A stretch of DNA of 64,000 nucleotides, taken from positions 991,463 through 1,055,462 of the forward strand of contig NW_020194518.1 in NCBI RefSeq assembly GCF_002865645.1, in the 5' to 3' direction. Every line of letters begins with the position of its first letter. Within the stretch, counting starts at the first letter, position 1. The position numbers and the translations under genes are program-made. The stretch is from Hyaloscypha bicolor E. Taxonomy: Eukaryota; Ascomycota; Leotiomycetes; Helotiales; Hyaloscyphaceae. The notes below the pieces were generated by a model. It saw only the letters and a list, made by a program, of their open reading frames with translations, made no database searches and was not told where the DNA came from. Below, piece by piece: positions 35,071 to 45,074 of this stretch.

Positions 35071-35829
35071 TCATTTTCCCATGCCTCGGGGTCTCTTGGT
35101 GTCGATAACAGGCAAGCTGAAATCCAAACATAACCCGGGCTCGTGCACGCTGTACGTTTTCGACGCTGGATTCTTTTTGGCTCTCAGTCTGCAGAGCTCC
35201 TCAATCCTCATGGCCCCAACTTCTGCCGTCGGCACTTGCTTTATCATCACATCTTTATCGAGCTTCATGAATGCCTCTACAGAAGTTCTCGCCATCTGCT
35301 CGCACCTTTCGTCGCCCATACAATCTCCCTCCGGCCAGAAGAATTTCATCCTCGATCCGTAACCACCATGCACACTTCGAGGTGACACGTACAGTACAAT
35401 ATCCGTTAACTCAGGATGATGCCAATTATAAATTGTGCCGGCCAGATCAAGAATGGTTGGATCTGTAAAATCAGAAGTGGTGCCGTTCACGAGAGGCACA
35501 TTGGCATTGATGGCAAGTCGAGCAATCTTGTGAGCCACGATAGCCTCCTCAATTGCCGACCTGGAGAGAGCGTTGACAGGCCCGGTGAAGCACACCCGAT
35601 CGGATTTGCGGTTGTAGTAGATTCTCAGCGGAGTTGAGAAGGCGAAGTCGTCCAAGTTAACCATCGTGCCGAAAGCGAGTGTGTAGTGATGGAGGGCCTC
35701 CACGCGAGATTCGGAATTGACATGAAAGATTGCTGGCGGAAACCACGCCTACTTCCAGATATTAAGGAGTATTTCTGGAGGAAGCTTCGGGAATAGTGTG
35801 AAGACCTCGCCTGATATGTCGGATGCCAT
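35071..35829 (-). pseudogene. 2EXR-domain (F-box-like) protein gene with internal deletion and in-frame TAG
   Basis: ATG 35829 opens MASDISGEVFTLFPKLPPEIL and NIWK, the conserved 2EXR opening motif. The next codon is TAG (35749-35751). The same frame continues as FPPAIFHVNSESRVEALHHYTLAFG, the motif that normally comes 20-30 residues further on, and then to a natural stop at 35071. The region between the two motifs has therefore been lost and a stop left at the joint. A GTAGGC...GCCAG stretch at the joint looks like an intron but is only 20 bases. The second half (VLYVSPRSVHGGYG, then RIEELCRLRA) seems intact. 2EXR proteins are a large fungal family of unknown role, often many per genome. Confidence 0.7.
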
Positions 35830-36914
35830 CTTGCGGCACGTTATCTCGACGACTTTAGATGGTCTCGCTCTGGTCAGTAACCAGTTGCAAGGACAATGAC
35901 GTAAACTTACAGACAAGTACAGGCAAATTTCCCACTCGAGAGTGGGCTCATCGACAGATTTTGGCGGCAGGTGCTGGCCAGCACCGAAAACGTTGTGATG
36001 TTGAAGGAAGGTGGTGGACCAGTTTTCGCCGAAGAGTTCGCCTCGCTTCCCGTTGAGGTCGCTATTCACCTGCTCCTTTCCTACGGACCATAAATTTCTC
36101 TGAATGCACTTCAAACGCCCGGAAAACACCTCTCTTTGGTTTTGTTGACGAAATTGCATCCCGCAAGGCTTGTCAACAAAAGCGAGGGCCTTCCCTCTTC
36201 GATTTCGCTCTCCTTCTGCATACTGATCTTCGCACGTTCTTGCAACCTCAACACCTCCCCGTTATTTGCCCAGTTTGGCTTTCTATTTGCATTCATACTT
36301 CTTGGCTACTTCAGCTCCATCTTTTGAAGTGGCTTGAAATTAGAGAAGCCATAAGCCAGAAGCCAGGCTAAGCAACTATCTTTTCACCTTTGGCAAACCT
36401 CAAGACCTTGATCGACTCCATCGCTGCTCCAGCTCCATAGTGCACCAGATCATCTTTGCATTCAAAGGCGAAGCTCTGATGTCCATTAAGACTGCTTTCT
36501 GGACAATGCGCAATGTGATTAATTCACTTGATGTAAGCTCTTCCTGGCATGTTTAGGAATCGATCTCCCACTTTACTCCTCGAAAGCTCATCTTCCAACC
36601 TCCGACAACATACAAGTTCTTATCGACTTCGTCTTCCTCTTGCTTCTTCTGGCTCTACATAGAGTCTAGGGCTTTGTACGACTCGAGAGTCGTTCTCTTT
36701 TGCTTCCACCCCTTCAACTCATCCCTCCCCTTCACCTCAACAGGACGAGGTCTCGTCACTTTGTGACCTTCAAGTGGAAGAACGTCTAGGCGACTTATCG
36801 TCTTGCAGATTTTGCTCCTCATACGTTGAGCTTGTCACTTTCATTGCGGTCTCTCTTCACAAAAGTTTTACTTCTCCAAGTTGTCCTTTTGCTTTTTGGT
36901 CACGCACGGCCAGA
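35830..36914. other. divergent promoter region of the DNA methyltransferase gene
   Basis: About 1.1 kb, pyrimidine-rich (CTT/TCC tracts) on the plus strand from about 36550 on, as is common in fungal promoters and leaders. No gene is supported. Confidence 0.45.
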
Positions 36915-39900
36915 ATGTCGTCGAAGGTGATCGTCGGGAGGACGGAGTGTCAAAATCTGGACGAGGCTAGCTTTCGGGAGCGATTCAAGAATGCATTCGA
37001 ACTCGACGAGGCCCTTACCCCAGGTATGTTTAGATTCCAGTCTCGGGAATCTCATGGCTAACGAAGAGTTCGTAGAAATTTACTATCAAATTCTTCTTGA
37101 TGTTGAATTTAATGAGCGGAAAGCTCTTTGGAGGGTGGTGAGCCGTATAAGAAAGCCAGACCAGTTTCTTATTCCCAACTTTTTGCACCGTCCAGTCTCG
37201 CCCTCGCCAATACGAGATGCATTTGCAACAATCCCCCAATTCGGGCATGCACCCTCAATTGGGCGTATCGACATGTTGGGATCAGGGAAGAAGAGATCGG
37301 CTCCTCACCATCATGCTATCGAGCATTCGGATGACGAGCGTCCATTGTCAAATGGCTCAGAAGCGAGCAGTGTGGATCGACCAATATTATCTCCGTCTAA
37401 GACGAGCCCACGCGCGGCTCCAAACGTTACTAAAAGTAGCTCCTTTGGGGGTAGTTTAGTGGTCATTGATGATGATGATGAGGACGAGGATGTTCAACCT
37501 ATCAAAAAGCGTCGTGCTCATATACTTCCGGTTCGGAGTACTACACTCTTGCACTCATCAAGGTCTGCGAAGAAGCAAAGAAATCGGACTGGTCCCAAAA
37601 TAGTCGCCCAACTCAAGTCAGCCAAACATTCTCAAAGCACGTCGACGTTGGGAAGTTCTGGGGAGGAAAGTGACTTGTTTTTGCCGACTTTGACAAAACG
37701 CAAGAGTCAAAGCTCTGAAGGCAGAATCGCAGAGACTCTTGGCGTCAGTCTCTCGAATACAATCGAGTCTGATAGCGAAGATTATGCAGCAACTTCAGAT
37801 ACTTCCGATGGTCAACCTGGCCCTAAACATAAGAAGAAACTTTCGCTACAAAGTCCAACGAGACGAGGCAATCAAAATGAGATGGTCTTAAAACATAGGA
37901 TTAAGACTATGGCGACTCCTTGGTTGCATATGCTGGTATGTTCACTCACCTCCTCACTCACATTAAAAAAAAATTCTGATTATACGAGGCCCGTCCGTTC
38001 TTCCCAACAACTCTAGATGAAGCCCCGGCAGGAGGTTTGCAACCCATAGAAATAGAGGATAGGAACGATCTTGATCTGAACAGATATTTGGAAGGCATTA
38101 GAGTCAAAGTGTGGGATCACGAGCCCGCCAAAATTGATTTCAAAGGCTCGAGTATTTGGCAAAACGAGAATGGCAGACATGGCTATGCTGCCGTGGATAT
38201 TGACGGTGTTACATATGAAACTGGAGACTGTGTTATCGTGCGATCAACTAGTAAGTTCATGGACACTGGAAACTTTCAATTTTGATCACTGTTACTAAAA
38301 TTTCGTAGAGCCCCACAGCTCGAAGAAGAGTAGCAAAAAGAACGAAGCAAGTGATGGCGATGAGTTGCTCAACCCATGGTATGCTAGAATCATATATCTC
38401 TTTGAAGATGAGGTCTGTCACCCCGTCAATTCTTTCTTCCACACATAGGACTGACATTACAAATTCCCAGGACGGAGAGAAGATGGCTCACTTCCGGTGG
38501 TTCCATCATGGAGCGGAGACAGCCCTCGGGGAGATGGCCAGTCCCCGTGAACTTTTCCTCCTCACGCAATGCGATGATGCCCTTCTAGACTGCATTTACT
38601 GCAAGATCAAAGTTACTAACAAAAGAGCCGATGTCTTAGCTATCCAGAATGGCACCGGTATCGTGGAATTGGATCTTGCCGACAAAGAAGAATTCTTCTA
38701 TCGCTTCCATTACCATGAAGAGAACAAGGAATTCACAGATGTTTCGATTCACGAAGATATCGACACTCATATTCGGCACAACGGACCACACTGTGACTGT
38801 TGTGATAGACTCGAAGAGATTTCTCGCAACCAGCAGACACGAATCATAGGAGGAACCCCAGACAATGGTTCTCATGATAAATTCGATGCATTTCACAGGC
38901 AAGGCGTCGACTACTACCTGAACGACTTCGTTTATATCTTTGACGATAGTTTCTCCCCATACAGGTACGTAAACATCGCCAAATTTGATATGAGCGTTCT
39001 TAATTCATACATACAGGATCGGACAAATCGAGCGAATTTATCTCGCACGTCAGTCTCGACATCCGATCACATCGAAGCCAAGAGTCACTGACCAGAATCT
39101 TATGGTTAAAGTAGCTCTCTACGAAAGATATGACAAGCTTCATGTGAAATACTACGATGAACTCATAAAGGGCAGAGCGCACAAGGTCCGAGACGAACGT
39201 CGGCTCTACAAATCGCATCTTACTGCGAAAATTCTGGTTGATCAAGTTGATGGCAAGTGTTACGTTCGCCACAGAAAGGATATTGAGAACATGGAACAAT
39301 GGAAAGATGAAAATGATAGATGGTGGGTGAATGGGCAAGTATCTAATGATGTTCATCCCGGAGGAGTAATCAGGCAGCCAGACTTGTCACCTCTTCCATC
39401 CCTCAACTACGCAAAGCAGACTGAAAGATACTTGACAGATCAAGCAAACCGCAGGGATAACTTCTTGAGAAACTTCGAAAAGCTTCGAGGGTTGGACGTG
39501 TTTGCGGGCTGTGGTGGATTGAGTAATGGCATTCATCAAAGTGGGGTTGCTAAGACTTGCTGGGCTGTAGAGTTCAGCGAAGCAGGCTGCGTTACCCTGT
39601 CCAAGAATGCTCCAGACGCCAAGATCTACAACCTCGATGCCAATGTTTTTCTAGACCGTGCTATCCGGTTAGAAAATGGCGAGGAGCTTTCACCATTGCG
39701 GGATTGTCACGGGAACGTCATCCCTGATCCTCCGCGGAAAGGGGAAGTCGAATTTATCTGGGGCGGTATGTGATTTTCTAATTCCACCTTGTTGCGAGAA
39801 AGGTCTCGTTTGCATGGTTGTTTTACTAAGTATTGACCTTTTCCCAGGACCTCCTTGCCCAGGGTTTTCCATTGCAAACAGATGTCCGAAAGCTGAAGAT

Positions 39901-41270
39901 ATTCGCAATAGCTTGATTGTTTTGTTCCTCTCTTTGCTTGATTTCTATCGTCCAAAGTACTTCCTTCTTGAGAACGTTGAAGCCATTCTTACCTACCGTG
40001 TGAGTGTGGACACTAGGTCACCTTTGAGTTTCAACTAATGCTCCAATAGCTTGGTGCTAGTCAGGTATCGCAGCACAAAACCGAGGGTGGTATCCTCCAA
40101 GGCATGCTCAAGTATGTGTGAAAGCGATCTTCTACTATGATGGTATGAGTAATTTTCTAATTGATTATCAGATTTATCCTCCGAGCCATGACTGGCCTTG
40201 GCTATCAAGCACAGTTTAATGTTCACCAGTCCGCAGAATATCATACGCCTCAGTCTCGCACAAGAGCAATCTTCTGGGCTTCGCAAATGGGACATCGGCT
40301 ACCAGCTTTCCCAGAACCTCAGAACATTGTTCAGCCTGGTCAGTGGCGTTCAAATTGGCACCGTTTAAGACGCGCTGCCCCCCATCCCACAGTGACGATT
40401 GGCGATGCTTTGAGCGATCTTCCAGCTTTCGACTGGGTGAATCCACACCGAGTCGTCAAACAAACTAGGGAGCAGCGCTTAGAACGCGAGGACCGTCGGC
40501 GTAGGATCACACAGTACAACTGTGAGGAGTACACAACATTTGTCGGTCGAGACCATCAATCGTATGCCTCTCAACCCATCTCGGAGTATCAACGCAAGTT
40601 GAGAGACGGTGTTCAAATGGACGAACTCTTCAATCATGTTACTCTTCGTTGGGACGAACGAAAGTCGATGGTAATCGAGCAGGTCTGCAACGTACCGCTT
40701 CGTCCTGATGCAGATCATCAAGACCTACCCACAGAACTAAAGCCTTGGGGTCTGAGCTCTCCACATTCTGCTGCGTCGCGCCATGGGTTTTATCCTGGCC
40801 GTATTGGTCGCCTCGACATGGAGGGCATCTCCGGGACATGTATGACAAGAATGGAGCCAAACGGAAAGAATGGAAAGGTGAGCACTTCTAATCAATGATC
40901 AGATATGAGCAAATCACCGAGACTGACTCGGATTATTTAGGTCCTTCATCCCACCCAGTATCGGGTAATTACTTTCAGAGAGTACGCCCGGATCATGAGC
41001 TTTCCAGACTCATTCATCTTCGATTTTTCTACAATGAGAGCAATAGATGTAGCGCGACAACTTGGCAATTCTGTGCCTCCTAACCTCGCTTGTGCGGTTG
41101 CTCGACAGCTTTTGGATGTCCTGATGGAGAGATATCAACAAGGATCTCGAGGTCTTCGGATTGCGGAGATTCGTCCCTCAATGCATCAGGCCTTCAGCCC
41201 GATCAACGAGAATACAACACCATACAGCATGGCACTGGGAAGTAACGGTAACCCTATTACTTTCGACTGA
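36915..41270 (+). CDS. dim-2: DIM-2-like DNA (cytosine-5) methyltransferase
   Basis: Ten exons (36915-37023, 37067-37935, 37989-38250, 38309-38412, 38471-38964, 39017-39765, 39848-39999, 40050-40111, 40172-40877, 40941-41270) give 1278 residues. The N-terminal 330 residues are mostly disordered with acidic and basic tracts. A BAH domain follows at about 370-500 (YETGDCVIVRST, NPWYARIIYLFED, FRWFHHGAETALG), then a second BAH-like part with HCDCCDRLEE and NDFVYIFDD. The catalytic part starts near 770: motif I DVFAGCGGLSNGI, motif IV GGPPCPGFS, motif VI FLLENVEAI, motif VIII QSRTRAIFWASQ and motif X ARQLGNSVPPNLA. In Neurospora DIM-2 does all cytosine methylation, on RIP-mutated DNA via HP1 and H3K9me3. 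The motif IV Cys is present but the usual PCQ reads PCP. Confidence 0.92.
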
Positions 41271-42295
41271 TAATGAGAGGATTGGACATTGGTTGAGAGT
41301 GGAAATGGCTGAGTGGAACTGGCTGTTCTGTATTTCACAAGATTTTCCTTTCTTTTGCCCAGGAGAATTGGGGAAAATGGGTGGGGATTTGAGCTGGCGC
41401 TGGCGTTGATTTGCGGTGCAGGTCTTAGAGGTGCTTTCGATAGAGCGGTGCAGGAGAGACTAGAGGACCCCAAAAAGGGGTTGAGGTGGTGTGACCAGAT
41501 TGGAATAAAAATCAAGCAAAAATCCTAGCCGTTCTTTTTCTTGGAGATATTGGAGACATTGAACACTTCGTAAGACGTCTTGTGAAGGAAATAAATAATG
41601 AAAAATTGAGAGAACATTAACCCCCGAATGAGGACTCCCGAAGTGATGGATCATTCATTTGTCGGCAAGTACAGCCCAAAGTTTCGAAACATCCGATGAA
41701 AATCTTGAAACAAGCCGACCTCCTGTTCATCTCAAGAAATAATTGCCATTTTAGACAGAGTGGCACCTGGGCGCCAGCTTGCGAAATAGATTGCGATAAT
41801 AGGGGTACGTATACTCGCTTAGCCCGCTTGGCGTGGCTCGACTTCGTAATTCTGTGGGGTTGTTTGTTTCATGCCTTTGCAAATTTCACCAATAAGACAC
41901 TGGCCTGCGTACTCTTTGTGGCGTTGCAGTGCAGTCCTACAAAGACGAGTCGATGGCAGGAACCTCTTTGACAGCTCATTTCCCCGCCGTTGACTCGTCA
42001 ACCCGGCGGAGGAGCCCGCCCCACCCATTCTTGGCATAAGGCACCTTGAATAGATTAAGCTTTAGATGCCAAGGGCTGAGAGGACGCCGGATATTCTGAA
42101 TGCGTGTATTTGACAGCGGGACCGCATTCGTAAGTCAAAAGGTAGAGGATATATTCAAGTGTTTCCACCACTATGTTTTCGTTTCACCGTCTCGTTCACT
42201 TCTTTTCAAGCATATCACTTAAGCTTCCATTGTATTTTTTTGCCAATTTTCCTATTCTTTCTCTTCTTTACCTGCATTGATTGCAGTCATTCATT
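41271..42295. other. intergenic
   Basis: About one kilobase with no supported gene. The last 130 bases are pyrimidine-rich and probably form the leader of the peptidase gene. Confidence 0.45.
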
Positions 42296-43346
42296 ATGAA
42301 ACTTTCATTTGCCGTCATCAGCAGCTTGCTGCTAGCCACTTCCACCCTTGCTGCACCTCGATCGAAGAGAGGACTTGCTGGTCGACTGCAACGTCGAGGC
42401 CGCACGTTACAAGGTTCTAGCGTGAGATCGAAGGAGTCCAAGAACTCCAAGACGAGGTTCAACGCTACAACGGGAAACACGTCCGATGTCGCTTACAGCG
42501 AGAGCAGCCATCACATCACCGCCTTCTGGACAAACTTTCAACGCCGTATCTGGAAAGATCACAGCCCCAACACCATCTGCGCCTTCGGGGATTGCGTCAA
42601 CTGATGGGGAGTACGCGGCATCTGCCTGGGTCGGCATCGATGGGAATACATACAGCAGCGCCATTCTCCTAACTGGTCTGGATTTCACCGTATCTACAAG
42701 CGGAGCAGTGTCATACGATGCTTGGTATGAATGGTATCCAGACTATGCTATGGATTTTGATCTGGCTATCTCTGCTGGCGATGTAAGTGCTCACCCCTCA
42801 CTCTTAATCACCAAACTAACTTCACTGCAGGTCATCTCCATGTATGTCAACGCCACGACCACCACTTCCGGCTCCGCGACCATTGAGAACCTAACGACCG
42901 GGAAAACGGTCACAAAATCACTCACATCAACCTCAACCCTCGGGGGCGAGAATGCCGAGTGGATCGTCGAGGATTTCGAAGAAGGCGACAGCTTGATCGC
43001 TTTCGCTGATTTCGGGAACGTCACCTTCACAAACTGCGTAGCAGCCACCTCGGAATCATCAGAGGGTGTGAGCACAGCGGTGGTCATGGAAATTGAGAAT
43101 ACGGGTGGTGAGGTGCTAACAGATACCAGCGTGGTCGATGATTCGAGTTTCATAGTTTCTTATACGTCGAGCTCGAGGTCGGCGACGCCTTCGGGGACGA
43201 ATGGTAGTGGGACTGGTTCTGGGACAGGGAATGGCAAGGGAAATAGAGGTGGGAAGGGTGGTGGACACAATGGTGGTAGAGGGAACAGTGTGGCCGCGGG
43301 AGCGTTTGGGTTCTTCAGGAGGTGGGTGATGTTAAGTGAGGAATGA
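42296..43346 (+). pseudogene. G1 (eqolisin) peptidase relative, catalytic Gln lost, N-terminal part out of frame
   Basis: ATG 42296 starts a signal peptide (MKLSFAVISSLLLATSTLAA) and a basic propeptide. At about 42480-42505 the frame must change to reach the peptidase domain (AAITSPPSGQTFNAVSGKI), and the expected NWAG segment is absent; a weak GTTCTA...CAG intron at 42413-42502 could join them. The domain then reads SAWVGIDGNTYSSAILLTGLDF, VSYDAWYEWYPDYAMDFD and AEWIVEDFEEGD. A 48-base intron (42783-42830) lies inside and is in frame. Compared with scytalidoglutamic peptidase, the catalytic Glu (E136) is kept, but catalytic Gln53 of the AILQTG motif is Leu (codon CTA, 42669-42671). The C terminus carries an unusual Gly-rich tail (GKGNRGGKGGGHNGGRGN). 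Probably an inactive secreted relative or a decaying gene. Confidence 0.7.
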
Positions 43347-43522
43347 ATGAGAGTGATGATGAATAAGCAGACAATGCAAGGCTTGTGAGGACACTAAGAG
43401 AGCTTGGATACCCAACTTGAAGAGAAGCATTGAATGTTTTGGACATGGAAGATCAGATGAAAAGGACAAACCATTTCAAGATTATGTCAGTGGCAACCAC
43501 GTGTGCACAGATCCCTTGCTCA

Positions 43523-44541
43523 TCACTGTTCCTCCTTACTCCCATCAACAAGATGCTTCTCAAACCACTGCACAGCTTGAAAGAACGCCTGTTTCTTCGC
43601 ATAAACTTCTGCTTTCGTTATGACAGCTCTTCTCACAGCAAAGCCATGCCGCAAATGAGAGTAGAGGCTGATCTTATACGGCCATCCGTTCTGCTTCAGA
43701 ATATTCTCCGACTGAAATCTTCGATCCTGGGTCTGTATTGCATCATCGCCCGCAGAAGCGATACTTAAGGGACCTTGAACTCCTTGCAACAAGTTGGCGG
43801 TGACATCTGCTGTATGAGCGATAAATCCGGTGTTAACCCGTATAATACCGGGATTATTAGAGAGCCCTGATAACCCATGCTGCGCCGTTGTAGAACCCCA
43901 CGGCTCCGACTTTCTTACAACCTCTATCTTTGCTCAAGTATCGAATGGTACCGTTGATGAGATCCAGTTTTTCTTACTCGGATTTGGGAGTTTCGACAGT
44001 GTCTTACCTTCGCATGAGTTCTAGATTTGGTTTGGAAATAGGGCTCGTGACTGACCTACCTGTTCTTTCCCCTCTACTCTCACCTTTCCTGCGTAATTCC
44101 ATATCACGGTCAAATAACCCACCTTGGAGTCACTTAGTAATTTACGTGACAAGAGGAGGGCGGTGTAACCCACACCTGCAAATTGATCTGCTCTGCTCAT
44201 ACTGTCAGGAATGAAGTCCTGTGGAGTGCTGGTAATCTGATAGGATTCTGCTGTTATGCCAAATTCCTTCCACGTTAGTGAGGAAGACGATGCCGAAGTC
44301 CTCTTTGACATAATCTCCAAATGGTTCCGCGATGTAATAAGTCTTGCCATCAATGATTGTATCCTGGTACTCGACTACTCCTCTTTTAGAAACATGTATC
44401 AGTATCCTGGCGCATCATCGTGGAAGATTTGCGTACTCGCATTGGACGCCTTGCAGCCCGATTGCCAGTAAAATCGATAGACACTTGAGGCTATGAGGCC
44501 TTACCAGCATAGCAACAGGGTTGGAGAGGGTTTGCGGTCAT
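43523..44541 (-). pseudogene. dienelactone hydrolase family pseudogene
   Basis: Family sequence is scattered over three frames. ATG 44541 begins MTANPLQPCCYAG with a GTAAGG donor behind it. Then come VVEYQDTIIDGKTYYIAEP, GIVFLTNVEGIWHNSR, a frame change and stop before DQFAGVGYTALLL, then INGTIRYLSKDRGCKKVGAVG, another one-base shift near 43855-43866, and VNTGFIAHTADVTANLLQ to LYSHLRHGFAVRRAV, the C-terminal His region, ending 43523. The nucleophile elbow, usually G-x-C-x-G, reads GFYNGA (43881-43898), so the catalytic Cys is Tyr. Dienelactone hydrolases open lactones in aromatic breakdown; this copy has lost the residues and the frame. Confidence 0.78.
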
Positions 44542-45074
44542 GTTGAAATGAGTCAGGTGACTTGCTGAGATTGAACAAGGCTTTTAAGTTGGAGCCTTGA
44601 AAAAGAGAGAAGGATGGGATGCAATGAAGACAAGAAGAATTATTTCTGCTTCTCCTCTTTCTGGCGATCCAATAAGGCAACGCAAGGCGACCTGGATTGC
44701 TGCCAGGTACGGAGCGTACAATTCATTATCACGTGACACTATTCGAAAATTGAACTTTGAAAAGAGCTTCTCTTTTCCTCGCTTCTGTGCCGAGAAATTA
44801 CTGACCGATAGGAATATGGTCATAGCAAGGTTGGAACACCTTTCATCTCGAGAGTAAATTGTTACTCGCAGTGTTGAAGTGAAGGAGAATAGGGTCGTGG
44901 CTGGAAGGACACTTGTTTTTGGCGCTAGCGACGGTTTAAATTTAGCGAGTGGCATCGGCTTTCCTTGCTTCAGATCCCGACTGATCTCTTCAACCTCAGC
45001 TCTCATCGAAAACCACCATAACTACCAAGAGATATGGAACGGAACCTCATTTATCGCCCGCTGGATATTTCGTA
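44542..45074. other. intergenic
   Basis: This 533-base gap separates the divergent hydrolase pseudogene and the Tapt1/Emp65 gene. A 140-codon minus frame (44584-45006) is open but has no recognisable motif. Confidence 0.4.

Noticed and set aside
42486..42520. ATG 42486 as the start of the G1 peptidase
   Set aside because: It would lack any secretion signal, while a clear signal peptide lies upstream in another frame; a splice or frameshift is likelier.
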